Positions 28,330 through 37,450 are shown, numbered from the stretch's first letter. The stretch: DNA of 64,000 nucleotides from Peptococcaceae bacterium 1198_IL3148 (GCA_036763105.1 JBAIYS010000003.1:186001-250000); one strand, 5' to 3'. Notes: generated by a model not told the origin, from the letters alone. Program-made: numbers and translations.

Positions 28330-28911
28330 TTAACCAACGTTTAAGCCGTAGCTGGTGCAAAGGGCAGCTAATCCACCCTGATAGCCGGCACCAACAGCGC
28401 TAAATTTCCATTCTCCATTGTGACGGTAGAGTTCAGCAACCACCAGTGCTGTTTCAATTGAGTAATCTTCCGATAGATCGTAGCGAATCAATTCTTCGTC
28501 GTTGGCAGCGTTTACTACCCGAACAAAGGCGTTGGACACTTGACCAAAGTTTTGGTTTCTGGCTGCCGCTTCGTGAATGGTGATGGTGAAAGCAATCTTT
28601 TCAATTTCAGCTGGTACTTTTGTCAAGTCGATGGTCACCCTTTCATCGTCACCTTCCCCTTCACCGGTCAGGTTGTCACCGCTGTGACAGATAGCACCGC
28701 TGGCATCCTTTAGATTGTTGTAGAACACAATGGCAGAATCGTTTACCACTTTGCCATCTTTGTTTAGCAAAAAGGCGGCTGCATCCAAGTCAAATGCTTG
28801 TCCGCCATCATACTGGTTGGTGTCCCAACCGAGACCAACAAAAATGTTGGTTAAACCAGGATTAGTTTTGGTTAAATCAATTTTTTGACCCTTTGCCAAA
28901 GAAATAGCCAT
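28330..28911 (-). CDS. terD: TerD-family protein 1
   Basis: 193 residues, normal TerD length. The family hallmarks are present: [12 protein letters not shown] at the start, [30 protein letters not shown] (calcium-binding acidic loop), [12 protein letters not shown] and [15 protein letters not shown]. TerD-fold proteins bind Ca2+ and act in stress, phage and tellurite tolerance through an unclear mechanism. Third of three tandem terD genes, nearest to terC. Confidence 0.96.
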   Translation of the reverse strand: MAISLAKGQKIDLTKTNPGLTNIFVGLGWDTNQYDGGQAFDLDAAAFLLNKDGKVVNDSAIVFYNNLKDASGAICHSGDNLTGEGEGDDERVTIDLTKVPAEIEKIAFTITIHEAAARNQNFGQVSNAFVRVVNAANDEELIRYDLSEDYSIETALVVAELYRHNGEWKFSAVGAGYQGGLAALCTSYGLNVG

Positions 28912-28974
28912 TTAACAATTACCCCCTATTTTTTATATTAATCAAATGTAACAATTATACATGTAATTTTCTTT

Positions 28975-29589
28975 TTACATAAACCGTTGCGCTAAGTTGC
29001 CCAGTGATGCATCGGTGGTACCTTCACCCACCGCAGCAAATTTCCATTCTCCATTGTGGCGGTATACTTCACCAACAATTAGCGAGGTTTTGCCACCATA
29101 GTTTTCTGTTAAGTTAAACCGCACCAGTTCTTGGCCATTATCGTTATTAACCACTCTAATAAAAGCGTTTTTAATCATGCCAAAGTCTTGTCTACGTTTG
29201 ACACAGTCATAGATATTAACCACAAACACCAGATAGTTGATGTCGGCAGGAATTTTACTCAATTCCACATATATTTGTTCGTCATCGCCATCTCCATCAC
29301 CGGTGAGGTTGTCACCCATGTGCCGTACACTACCGCATTTGCTCTTTAGGTTACCAAAGTATATCAGGTTTTCTTTCTTGGTTAATTTTTTGTTTTGGTC
29401 TAGCATAAAAATTGAGGCATCACAGTCGATTTTAGCGCCACCGGCGCCGCCACCAAATAGACCTTTTAAAAATCCACCACCGCCACCATTTTCAACGGGG
29501 TCCCAACCTAAACCCACCATCAATTTCTTTAAGCCTGGGTTACCTTTGGTCAAATCAATTTTTTGCCCCTTTTGTAAGCTAATAGCCAT
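28975..29589 (-). CDS. terD: TerD-family protein 2, with Gly-rich insertion
   Basis: 204 residues. Same hallmarks as its neighbours ([50 protein letters not shown]) but with an insertion after GLGWDPV that reads ENGGGGGFLKGLFGGGAGG before KIDCDASIFML. The first Asp of the usual DxD calcium site becomes Asp-Cys-Asp. This is similar to TerX/TerZ-like side branches of the family. It is 63 bases upstream of TerD 1 and 18 bases after TerD 3. Confidence 0.94.
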   Translation of the reverse strand: MAISLQKGQKIDLTKGNPGLKKLMVGLGWDPVENGGGGGFLKGLFGGGAGGAKIDCDASIFMLDQNKKLTKKENLIYFGNLKSKCGSVRHMGDNLTGDGDGDDEQIYVELSKIPADINYLVFVVNIYDCVKRRQDFGMIKNAFIRVVNNDNGQELVRFNLTENYGGKTSLIVGEVYRHNGEWKFAAVGEGTTDASLGNLAQRFM

Positions 29590-29607
29590 TAACTAACCTC
29601 CTAATTA

Positions 29608-30183
29608 TTAAACATTCAAGCCATATAAACGGCATAAACCTGCTAACCCGTCTTGGAAACCACTGCCCACCGCTGCAAACTTCCACTCGCCATTGTGTCG
29701 GTACAGTTCACAAATTACCAGCGCCGTTTCCACACTATAGTCTTCACTGAGATCATAGCGCAAAATCTCTGCATTTGTGTTAGCATCCACCACCCGAGCA
29801 AAGGCATTGTGCACCATGCCAAAGTTTTGCTTCCGGGCTGCTGCCTCGTAAATGGTTACGGTAATGGCAACCTTTTGTACTCGATCGGGAATTTTAGCAA
29901 AATCGATAATAATTTGTTCATCGTCACCCTCACCGGCACCGGTGAGGTTGTCCCCGGTATGTATAACACAATCTGCTTCAGCCTTTAGGTTATTGTAAAA
30001 CACAAAATCCTTTTCTTGGGATACCTTACCGTTAACATCCAGCAAAAACGCCGAAGCATCCAAGTCAAAATCGGCGCCATCAAAATTGTTAACATCCCAA
30101 CCGAGGCCAATCATCACTTTAGTCAAGCCCGTTCTGCCTTTGGTCAAATCAATCTTTTGTCCCTTTTGCAGGTTAATTGCCAA
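29608..30183 (-). CDS. terD: TerD-family protein 3
   Basis: 191 residues with [48 protein letters not shown] and [17 protein letters not shown]. It is closer to TerD 1 than to TerD 2. First gene of the leftward Ter operon, with an AGGAGGTATAATT site before its ATG. The promoter must lie in the 165-base gap shared with the rightward HTH gene. Confidence 0.95.
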   Translation of the reverse strand: MAINLQKGQKIDLTKGRTGLTKVMIGLGWDVNNFDGADFDLDASAFLLDVNGKVSQEKDFVFYNNLKAEADCVIHTGDNLTGAGEGDDEQIIIDFAKIPDRVQKVAITVTIYEAAARKQNFGMVHNAFARVVDANTNAEILRYDLSEDYSVETALVICELYRHNGEWKFAAVGSGFQDGLAGLCRLYGLNV

Positions 30184-30348
30184 AAATTATACCTCCTTCA
30201 CTACTTTTCTAAAACTACATCTTAATGTAGTATTATACAGGCACTGGGACAAGTTGACAATAACTATTTAATAAAAAACTTTATTTTTCTGTATTTTTTT
30301 ATTATACTTAAGGTGCTAATTTCTGTAATAAACAAAAGGTGATGTCAA

Positions 30349-30570
30349 ATGATTTCTTATGGACCTTTAAGGTACATATTGGCAAAAAAGAGAATAAAAA
30401 GAAAAGAATTGCAGCAGGCGCTCAATTTAAGCCCCACTACAATTGCCAAAATTAACCGAAATGAGTACTTATCTATGGAGGTACTGGATAAAATTTGTAC
30501 TTATCTGCAGTGCAATATTGAGGACGTGGTCACCCACATTAATCCAATCGATCTAAAGAAAAAAAAGTAA
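30349..30570 (+). CDS. Small Cro/C1-type HTH regulator (YozG-like)
   Basis: 73 residues. The helix-turn-helix lies in KRKELQQALNLSPTTIAKIN, followed by MEVLDKICTYLQCNIEDVV, the typical end of YozG-like single-domain regulators. AGGTGAT precedes the ATG. In Bacilli such regulators often sit beside a DUF2975 membrane partner; none is here. It is divergent from the Ter operon, so it could regulate it, but no operator was found. Confidence 0.9.
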   Translation: MISYGPLRYILAKKRIKRKELQQALNLSPTTIAKINRNEYLSMEVLDKICTYLQCNIEDVVTHINPIDLKKKK

Positions 30571-30842
30571 GCATTTCAAAACCAATCTTTAAACAAATCT
30601 TTTATGTTATAACTATGCCTATTTTTTAAGATAAAATTTATGTGATCCCTACAACCAATGCCAATAATCAGATATATTACCGCCACAGTAAACACTAAGG
30701 TATCGATGCCAAGCACCTCCTTATGTATCTATATTGTGCTGTACTATATGTGACGGTGGCAAGTAATGTGAAATACAAATTTTCCTATCAAGAATTAACC
30801 CTCTGGTTTACGCCAGAGGGTATCCAATGTTTAAAGTATAAC
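30571..30842. other. Gene-poor gap
   Basis: No convincing gene. On the minus strand an AAGGAGG at about 30714-30720 precedes an open frame of about 45 codons with one hydrophobic stretch (VFTVAVIYLIIGIG), but no ATG, GTG or TTG stands at the right distance, so I do not call it. Confidence 0.4.
30799..30820 (-). terminator. Terminator of the riboswitch-controlled gene
   Basis: CCCTCTGG/CCAGAGGG perfect eight-base stem with a six-base loop, followed on the minus strand by TTAATTCTT. Confidence 0.75.
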
Positions 30843-31202
30843 TTAATTTTTATCGTTCTTAGCTTCAATCCACTTTACATAGTAGGGCAAGCTGGTATCG
30901 ATAGCTACACCCTGTTGCAGCAGCTTAGTGACCAACAACCACTCTAATCCGTTGACCTTGGTATTGCGGCACCTTTCTACCCAGCTTAGGGGCATAATGA
31001 GCACAAAGCTGTTTTGGTACCTAAATTTAACGATGTTTCTTTTAATTTGCAGTCTGAGTTTCTCTTCTTCTTTGAACAGGTATTTATTGATCAGGGCAGT
31101 AATGTGGGCTACATACTTTTCTGTGGGGGCTGTCGATCTGAGCATCACATCGGCAAACCCCAGCCCACCGGGCGCTCTTTTATATTCCTGTTCGCTGAAC
31201 AT
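30843..31202 (-). CDS. Unknown 119-residue protein under SAM riboswitch control
   Basis: 119 residues, mixed alpha/beta, beginning MFSEQEYKRAPGGLGFADVM. The middle is basic (KEEEKLRLQIKRNIVKF) and then FVLIMPLSWVERCRNTKV, GLEWLLVTKLLQQGVAID and LPYYVKWIEAKND. No signal peptide or membrane helix. I recognise no family. A GGGAGTG site lies 7 bases before the ATG. Its only visible regulation is the S-box riboswitch just upstream, which links it to methionine, cysteine or SAM metabolism although nothing in the protein says how. It is a single-gene transcription unit with its own promoter and terminator. Confidence 0.8.
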   Translation of the reverse strand: MFSEQEYKRAPGGLGFADVMLRSTAPTEKYVAHITALINKYLFKEEEKLRLQIKRNIVKFRYQNSFVLIMPLSWVERCRNTKVNGLEWLLVTKLLQQGVAIDTSLPYYVKWIEAKNDKN

Positions 31203-31237
31203 ATTATCACTCCCGGTTTATTTACATCATTATTAAA

Positions 31238-31384
31238 TAAAAACACACCTTTCCCGCCAACAAGCAAGAAGGGTGTGATAATCCTCTTATTACACCTATC
31301 GCTGTTAGCTTTAGCACCTTGCCTTTTATAACAGGTTGCTGCAGGTTCAACGGGCTAACTCCCTCGCCTGCTCTTGATAGCTTC
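31238..31384 (-). promoter_or_regulatory. SAM riboswitch (S-box type, P4-less) with terminator and antiterminator
   Basis: On the minus strand the S-box core is readable: GCTATCAAGAG, GCGAGGGAGTTAGCCCG, TTGAACCTGCAGCAACCT and AAGGTGCTAAAGCTAAC. P1 is CTATC/GATAG, P2 is GCAGG/CCTGC, P3 is CCT/AGG with loop, and the P2-loop GTTAGC is perfectly complementary to GCTAAC after P3, the expected pseudoknot. P4 seems absent. The expression platform holds an antiterminator GGTGTAATAA/TTATCACACC (31272-31296), whose 5' side overlaps the P1 3' strand, and a terminator CACACC...GGTGTG with TTTTT (31238-31277). SAM binding should stop transcription. Confidence 0.9.
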
Positions 31385-31400
31385 TTATTAAATTAAGTTT

Positions 31401-31409
31401 ATTATACCA
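31401..31409 (-). promoter_or_regulatory. Extended minus-10 promoter of the SAM riboswitch transcript
   Basis: TGGTATAAT is a perfect TGnTATAAT extended minus-10 element. The start of transcription would fall about 10 bases before riboswitch helix P1, so the riboswitch RNA is made from its own promoter just after the permease stop. Confidence 0.7.
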
Positions 31410-31421
31410 TAAATAGCACAG

Positions 31422-32729
31422 TTAATCAGCTGTTTTATCTCGATAAATAATATGTTCCATTAGCAGCACCGCCAACACACCCACCACAAAACCATTGCCG
31501 ATAATTGGCCTGGCCAATGTTGGAAAGGCAGCTAAAGTTTCCGTCGGCAAAATTGATACAATAATACTTAACATTAAAGGCAGCCCTATCACTAAGCCGC
31601 TTTCAAAATTAATAGTTTTTGTACCATTATATACCACCAATAATCCTGCGGATATTTGTGAACACATTAGATAAATCATTGTGGCCCCCACCACCGCAGA
31701 AGGAATACTGCCCATAAAGGCAATAACCTTGGGCAAAAATGATATCAACAATAGTCCGAGGCCGGTGGGTATTAAAGTAAACCTGGAGGCGTTGCCGGTT
31801 GCAGCTATAAGACCGGGACTGAGTGAAAAATTCACCTGCCCGATAACCCCCATCAAACCAGATAATACGTTGGACAAGCCGGTAAAAGCAATCCCTCTGG
31901 TCACCCTTTGGGGCATTTGATCAGACTTAATTACTTCCCCCACCGATTGGATGGAACCCAAGTCGTTAATGGAAAGGGCTAAGAAGCAGACTAAAAAAGA
32001 GACCAACACCCCTGGTTCAATGGTTAAATCCAAGTTAAAGTTGCTAAAAAATGTGGAAACAAAAGCTATTTCTGCATTCATGGTCAACAATTGATAATGG
32101 GGCACCAACAGCAAATATAACAGACTACCGATAATGGTTGCCCATACTATTAACGTTGATCTCCAAATACCCATTAGCACATGATTGGCCACAAACATCG
32201 CCAGCACTAAAGCCACCGCAAAACACAAGTTTAAAAATGCAGTCCCCGCCATGTCAGTATTTATAATTAAATTCATAATTGTCGGGGTAAGGGTTAAAGC
32301 AATTAAAATTAGAATGGTAGCCACAACTCTAGGGGTGAACAGTTTTTTTAAATAACTGAACAACCCGGTGATGCTGACCAGTGTAAGCACAGCACCACTG
32401 ATTAATACAGAGGAATAAATTGCTCCCATGCCACTGGCCTGACTGGCAATTATGGCCACCAGTAAAGCCGTTGCCGGTCCAACTATTAGTGGTAACCGGT
32501 GCCCCCAAATTAACTGCAGTAACAAACTTACCGCCACGACAAAAAATAGCTTTTGCATGTAAACAATTTGTTCTAACGGTTCGTTAAAATGTAGTTCGGC
32601 CACCACTTTACCAATAATGATTAGCACCGGAACGGTCACTGCCAGCCATTGCAGGCCCAAAAGCATTAGTTCTGGCAGCGGTGGCACCTCATTCAACCGA
32701 TATTTTAATTTAATTTCAGCCATTTTCAT
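31422..32729 (-). CDS. NCS2-family xanthine/uracil permease-like protein
   Basis: About 435 residues with 12-14 hydrophobic segments. NCS2 features include LLGLQWLAVTVPVLIIIG at the start, GPATALLVAIIASQASGMG (the family's substrate-binding region) and SINDLGSIQSVGEV, where most relatives have a Glu in this helix, then RGIAFTGLSNVLSGLMGVIG. The substrate is probably a nucleobase. The true start is uncertain: the frame opens at 32768, but MKMAEIKLKYRL at 32729 fits the family better. Not clearly linked to the riboswitch, which lies downstream of it. Confidence 0.85.
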   Translation of the reverse strand: MKMAEIKLKYRLNEVPPLPELMLLGLQWLAVTVPVLIIIGKVVAELHFNEPLEQIVYMQKLFFVVAVSLLLQLIWGHRLPLIVGPATALLVAIIASQASGMGAIYSSVLISGAVLTLVSITGLFSYLKKLFTPRVVATILILIALTLTPTIMNLIINTDMAGTAFLNLCFAVALVLAMFVANHVLMGIWRSTLIVWATIIGSLLYLLLVPHYQLLTMNAEIAFVSTFFSNFNLDLTIEPGVLVSFLVCFLALSINDLGSIQSVGEVIKSDQMPQRVTRGIAFTGLSNVLSGLMGVIGQVNFSLSPGLIAATGNASRFTLIPTGLGLLLISFLPKVIAFMGSIPSAVVGATMIYLMCSQISAGLLVVYNGTKTINFESGLVIGLPLMLSIIVSILPTETLAAFPTLARPIIGNGFVVGVLAVLLMEHIIYRDKTAD

Positions 32730-32869
32730 CACCAACCCTATTATAAAGGCAAACCACATAAAAAGCACTGAGATTAACTAAATTACGCCCACTAAAGTTA
32801 ACTGCAATATAGTGAAAGCTCCGTGTATATTTACCCGGAGCTTAATAAGGAGGAATAATCTATATCTAG

Positions 32870-33718
32870 TTAACTGCGCATGGCCCGCAACCTGGCCACT
32901 CGATCTTCAAGGGGTGGGTGCGTACTAAACAATCTGGCCACCGAGGCACCGGACAGCGGATTGATAATAAACATGTGGGACGCAGCCGGATTCACTTGCA
33001 TTGGTATCCGTTGGGCAGCCGCTTGTAACTTAAGCAATGCGTTAGACAACCCATCGGGCGAGCCAGCAATCTTAGCGCCTGTGGCATCTGCAGCATATTC
33101 CCTAGAACGGGAGATGGCCATTTGTACAATGGCTGCTGCTATCGGTGCGATGATTGCCATAATCAGACCACCAATCATGCCACCGCCTCCCTCGTCATCA
33201 CTTCTCCCCATACCAAAGATTGCCCCCCACTGCAAGGCATTACCCATCATACTGATGGCACCGGCCAGACCGGCAGCGATGGTGCTAATTAGTATATCTC
33301 TGTTTTTTACATGGGCCAATTCGTGAGCAATTACGCCTTCCAATTCCGAACGGTTCATCAACCGCAGAAGCCCTTCGGTAACAGCCACCGCTGCATTTTG
33401 TGGGTTGCGACCGGTGGCAAAGGCATTGGGTTGATCTGACGGAGTAATGTAGAGTCTTGGCATTGGAATTCCTGCCCGCTTGACTAAATTCTCCACCAGT
33501 GCATAAAGCTCTGGAGCTTCTGCCCTAGAGACTGGATAAGAACGTGTCATTTTAATGGCCATTTTATCGCTGTAAAAATAGCCAAATAAATTCATTGCCA
33601 TGGCAATAATAAAAAACATCATGGCACCTGATTGACCAAAGAATGCATTACCAATAAACACGAGCAAAATCGTTAAAAAACCCATTAAAGTAAAAGTTTT
33701 TAGCGTATTCACATCCAC
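32870..33718 (-). CDS. htpX: HtpX membrane metalloprotease (M48)
   Basis: 282 residues. Two N-terminal membrane helices (residues 8-25 and 31-50), then the zinc motif VIAHELAHVKNRD (HELAH at 132-136), two further hydrophobic segments (about 145-200) and the third ligand region SRSREYAADATGA. HtpX degrades misfolded membrane proteins together with FtsH. AGGAGAGGTGG precedes the ATG. It stands alone. Confidence 0.96.
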   Translation of the reverse strand: MDVNTLKTFTLMGFLTILLVFIGNAFFGQSGAMMFFIIAMAMNLFGYFYSDKMAIKMTRSYPVSRAEAPELYALVENLVKRAGIPMPRLYITPSDQPNAFATGRNPQNAAVAVTEGLLRLMNRSELEGVIAHELAHVKNRDILISTIAAGLAGAISMMGNALQWGAIFGMGRSDDEGGGGMIGGLIMAIIAPIAAAIVQMAISRSREYAADATGAKIAGSPDGLSNALLKLQAAAQRIPMQVNPAASHMFIINPLSGASVARLFSTHPPLEDRVARLRAMRS

Positions 33719-34085
33719 CTCTCCTTTATAAATATAATAAAGTGAATTTTGATTCTGTTGTGATCAATGGTTTGTAATGTTACAACACCTATCTAATTTA
33801 GCCTCTAAGTATATTTATATCCACAATTGTTGGTATATTATCGTCCAGATAATACCGATTTTGCATCCCATTGGATTTGGAAGACTTAATTTGTATATTA
33901 GTAAATTATTATACAGCATTTACAAAAAACCGTACAGTTAAACTTGATGGTAAAAATGGTGGTTTCAAAAAAGGAACCCCAGGTTAATGCCCAAAGTTCC
34001 CTCATACCGAATCGCACTATTTTTTACAGTTCTTTTTAACACGTGACAAAAGCTATCAAACTGCAACAAAGGAGTTCCATTTAAT
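33719..34085. other. Intergenic region between htpX and the CorC/HlyC gene
   Basis: No gene found on either strand. It holds the terminator at 33973-34000 and AT-rich sequence with no recognisable regulatory RNA. Confidence 0.6.
33973..34000 (-). terminator. Terminator downstream of the CorC/HlyC gene
   Basis: GGAACTTTGGG pairs with CCTGGGGTTCC with several G-T pairs, and six T follow on the minus strand. It is about 90 bases after the stop. Confidence 0.65.
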
Positions 34086-35429
34086 TTAAGCCACCGGTCT
34101 ATCTTGATAAAACCCTTCGTTTAGTATCTTGACACGGATGCGATTAATGCGCAGGCCCACCATTTCTATAACCTCAAACCTATGGCTAGGTAATTCTACC
34201 ACGTCGCCCACTTTGGGCCTTTTAGCCAGTTTGCCAAAAACATAACCAGCTAAAGTGTCATATTCCTCATCGTCATCATCCACTGGCAGTTCTAACACTT
34301 CCACTGCCTCTTCCAACAGCAGGCGACCATCCACCAAATAGGTGCCTTCATTTTCAGCAACCACCTGGGGCAGTTCTTTGTCAAACTCGTCTTGTATTTC
34401 ACCCACCAGTTCCTCTAACACGTTTTCCATTGTAACTATTCCACTGGTGCAGCCGTATTCATCCACCACCAAGGTCATGTGCTGGTGGTTTTTTTGGAAT
34501 TCTTTAAGCAAATCATCCAGTGGCATACCTTCGGGTACCATCATGATATTGCGTTTAATTTTTTCTATATTAGACCCGGGTTTCAATCGAAATAAATCTT
34601 TGATGTGTACCAAACCAATAACGTTATCACTATCCCGATCACATAACGGAAACCGCGTATGGGCGCTTTGCTGAGCAATTTCAATGTTTTCTGCCAAACT
34701 TTTTTGTATATCCATGAACACAACTTCCGGGCGGGGCACCATTACCTCTCTCACCACTCGCTTCTCAAATTCAAAAACGTTGTTTAGCAAACTCCATTCA
34801 TCTTTATCTAAATGACCACCTTTATAGCTCTCTGAAACCAACATTTGTAGTTCCTCTTCACTATGGCTTTCTTCATGCTCGCTGGCTGGTTCCACCCCCA
34901 ACTTACGTAAAATTCCATTGGCGGTACCATTGAACAACACAATTCCTGGATAAAACAACCGATAGAAAACCTGCATTGGTGCGGCTAGCCAGAGCGTAAC
35001 CGATTCTGCCCGCTGTATAGATAATGATTTTGGTACCAATTCACCAAAAACCACGTGCAAATATGTCACCAATGTAAAGGCGATGATAAAAGAAATTGAA
35101 TGCACTGCCGCCGGAGTGGCAACACCAAAATAATACAATACTGGCTCTAACAATTTGGCCACCACCGGTTCCCCCAGCCAACCTAGACCAAGACTGGCGA
35201 TGGTAATACCCAATTGACTAACTGAAAGGTAGGCATCAATGTGGTTAACACAATCTTGAGCCAATTTTGCCCGAACGTTGCCCTCTGCCACCAACTGAGC
35301 TAAGCGGGTAGGCCGTACTTTGACAAAAGCAAACTCGGCTGCTACAAAAATAGCGTTTAACAAAACTAGCAATAATGCCAGCGCTATCTGTAGCAAAATA
35401 ATAATACTAAACGACGTGTCGTCACCCAT
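34086..35429 (-). CDS. CNNM/CorC-HlyC family membrane protein
   Basis: 447 residues. An N-terminal CNNM (DUF21) membrane domain with about four helices (residues 8-175) contains LSVSQLGITIASLGLGWLGE. Two CBS repeats follow (REVMVPRPEVVFMDI and VPEGMPLDDLLKEF), then a C-terminal CorC_HlyC domain (HRFEVIEMVGLRINRIRVK). Often annotated as hemolysin, but better seen as a magnesium/divalent cation transporter or regulator. Monocistronic. Confidence 0.94.
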   Translation of the reverse strand: MGDDTSFSIIILLQIALALLLVLLNAIFVAAEFAFVKVRPTRLAQLVAEGNVRAKLAQDCVNHIDAYLSVSQLGITIASLGLGWLGEPVVAKLLEPVLYYFGVATPAAVHSISFIIAFTLVTYLHVVFGELVPKSLSIQRAESVTLWLAAPMQVFYRLFYPGIVLFNGTANGILRKLGVEPASEHEESHSEEELQMLVSESYKGGHLDKDEWSLLNNVFEFEKRVVREVMVPRPEVVFMDIQKSLAENIEIAQQSAHTRFPLCDRDSDNVIGLVHIKDLFRLKPGSNIEKIKRNIMMVPEGMPLDDLLKEFQKNHQHMTLVVDEYGCTSGIVTMENVLEELVGEIQDEFDKELPQVVAENEGTYLVDGRLLLEEAVEVLELPVDDDDEEYDTLAGYVFGKLAKRPKVGDVVELPSHRFEVIEMVGLRINRIRVKILNEGFYQDRPVA

Positions 35430-35623
35430 TATATGGGTTCACTCTCCTTATAATATATTAGCAAGCTAGAACTTGCTATTTTTATTTTATCAGATTAACT
35501 AAAATAATAATACATTAATAAAGGTTAAATTTCTTGTCAAAATTGACTTGGCCATTTATTTAGCGACTTTAGCATCGGACACTGGCACATTATCTCAGCC
35601 TTACATAGTCTTGCTCAAAAAAT

Positions 35624-35654
35624 TGCAGGGGTTCAAACAAGTTGAACCCCTGCA
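35624..35654 (-). terminator. Terminator of the DUF2062 gene
   Basis: TGCAGGGGTTCAA/TTGAACCCCTGCA is a perfect 13-base stem with a five-base loop; AATTTTTTGAG follows on the minus strand. Confidence 0.9.
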
Positions 35655-35666
35655 TCAATTGATCTA

Positions 35667-36290
35667 TCATAAGGTTTGATGTGTTCTATTTGTGGATGAA
35701 ACACTTCTTTTACGTTTAAATTTATTAAATACCTTTGGGTTTTTAATGCGGCCCACCCGCGCCCGCACGCCCGCAATTTTTTTAAATTTGATAGACTTAA
35801 CTTTTTTCCCATTAGTGAATATTTTACTGGCATTTTTATAAATAACCAAAAACAACAAGTATGACATTACTGCCGCTAGGGTGGCGTTAATGGCACAGCC
35901 CAGCAGGTAAGCCGGACCGGCATGGATAAAGAAGTCCACCAATTTTTCCCAAATGGTTAGGCCTGCAGCAAATTCCTGAGGTGGTCTTTCATTAGAAGCA
36001 ATAAAAAAAGTTCCCACTTTATAGTTAAAAACGTACAAAAAAGGGGACACATAGGTCATTAGTAAAGCTGGCACTGAGGTGGCGGCAATATTTAATTTAA
36101 GCAGTTTAGCCAGCACTATGCCGATTGGCAAATTTAAGCCCGGCAGCGGCAGAATAGATAAGAAAAATCCCAGTGATACACTTTTGGCCAACTTATTGGG
36201 GTCGTCTTTAATATTAATCAGTTTTAGTAAATTAGCTTTAAATTTTTTGAGAATATTAACATCCCCTTTGTGAAATACATTGTTGTTCAA
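35667..36290 (-). CDS. DUF2062 membrane protein
   Basis: 207 residues. It carries the DUF2062 signature SVSLGFFLSILPLPGLNLPI with KLLKLNIAATSVPALLMTYV, three or four membrane helices (about 35-60, 75-100, 130-155) and a very basic tail (KFKRKRSVSSTNRTHQTL). Function unknown; the family is widespread in membranes. The N-terminal start is uncertain because the TTG at 36290 has no visible ribosome binding site. Confidence 0.8.
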   Translation of the reverse strand: MNNNVFHKGDVNILKKFKANLLKLINIKDDPNKLAKSVSLGFFLSILPLPGLNLPIGIVLAKLLKLNIAATSVPALLMTYVSPFLYVFNYKVGTFFIASNERPPQEFAAGLTIWEKLVDFFIHAGPAYLLGCAINATLAAVMSYLLFLVIYKNASKIFTNGKKVKSIKFKKIAGVRARVGRIKNPKVFNKFKRKRSVSSTNRTHQTL

Positions 36291-36361
36291 ACCATATTAT
36301 ATTTGATTTTAGTATGGCTGTACACAATTAATTTATTGTCACTGCGAACACAAAAAGAATT

Positions 36362-37450
36362 CTACTCCCTTTTGGGATAACCCTTTAATTTTGCCAACAT
36401 GTACAGCAGCAGAGGAATGGCCAACCCCAGGAAGTAAAGTAAAATGGTTAAAGGTTGGAGAAACAATTGCCTCAGCTGCGGAACGTTGGTAATGTAAATA
36501 TTGGCGCCAATAAACACAACCAACCCGTAAACCAACAGTATAATCCGATAACCTTTAAAATTAAACAAGTCTCTGGTTAGGCTGGCGGCGGCATATAATA
36601 ATACCGCAACAGCAATAAAAAAACCCATCTGCCAAACCATCATCATCACTGCATCCACCCGAGAAAAAAAGCCAATATCTACGGTTCTAATCATACTAAC
36701 CGTCGGCAACAGCGCTGTCTCGGCATACTTTAAGCCCAGGATAGCAATACTCAGTGTTGCCACCAACAAAGATAGCATAATTATAGTACCGAATATTATA
36801 ATTTGGCATTTAATTAGCTTATCTTTTTTGTTAATCAGAGGCATTAGCGCAAAAATAATGATTGAGTAAGCTAAATGCCCTCCGATAAAGGTGGTTCCCA
36901 CCAATGAAGGTTTATATCCGTACTGTAGCACCGGTAAGTATTCTTTTAGATTAATGTTCGGTATATTTAACAGCACCAGCATCACAATCAACCCTAATCC
37001 CATGGGCAAGATCACTTCATTCATCCGGGCCGGTACTGAAATACCTAAGAATGACACATATAATGCCGGTATTAAAACTATCAAATGCCATATATAGGGA
37101 ACACTTTCCGGTTTAAAGGCCACTGACATAATTAAACCAAATTGGATTAAATTTCTAATGCAAAGGACTAAAAAACTTGTAATATAGATACACGTGATCA
37201 ACCCTCCAAAATATCTGCCCAATAACTTTTTGTTAATCCCTGCCAATGAGTGGTTGGGCAATAACAAACCTAACTTAATAACCATAAAAAAGATCAAACA
37301 ACCAATAAACGGCGCCAGTAATGCAGAAATCCAAGCATCTCTACCGGTGTATTGGGCCAATTCATTGGGCAAAAATACATGTACTGAAGACAAAGTACAA
37401 GCCAGCACTAAAAACGTCGCCTGTTTCGGGGTAATTTTAGTATTGTGCAT
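36362..37450 (-). CDS. gerAB: Spore germination permease GerAB type
   Basis: 362 residues, ten membrane helices, APC-superfamily fold of GerAB: KITPKQATFLVLACTLSSVH at the N-terminus (with VFLPNELAQYTGRDAW following) and LHMWQMGFFIAVAV-like helices toward the end. GerAB is the nutrient-binding subunit of the germinant receptor in the inner spore membrane. The gene overlaps gerAC by 14 bases and is third in the operon A-C-B. GGAGGAAAAAT precedes the ATG. Confidence 0.93.
   Translation of the reverse strand: MHNTKITPKQATFLVLACTLSSVHVFLPNELAQYTGRDAWISALLAPFIGCLIFFMVIKLGLLLPNHSLAGINKKLLGRYFGGLITCIYITSFLVLCIRNLIQFGLIMSVAFKPESVPYIWHLIVLIPALYVSFLGISVPARMNEVILPMGLGLIVMLVLLNIPNINLKEYLPVLQYGYKPSLVGTTFIGGHLAYSIIIFALMPLINKKDKLIKCQIIIFGTIIMLSLLVATLSIAILGLKYAETALLPTVSMIRTVDIGFFSRVDAVMMMVWQMGFFIAVAVLLYAAASLTRDLFNFKGYRIILLVYGLVVFIGANIYITNVPQLRQLFLQPLTILLYFLGLAIPLLLYMLAKLKGYPKRE

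Noticed and set aside
31014-31331. Plus-strand frames across the SAM riboswitch
   Set aside because: The RNA structure and the minus-strand gene explain the sequence; no ribosome site on the plus strand.
32880-33326. Plus-strand frame of 148 codons inside htpX
   Set aside because: Antisense to the HtpX zinc-protease domain, no start signal.
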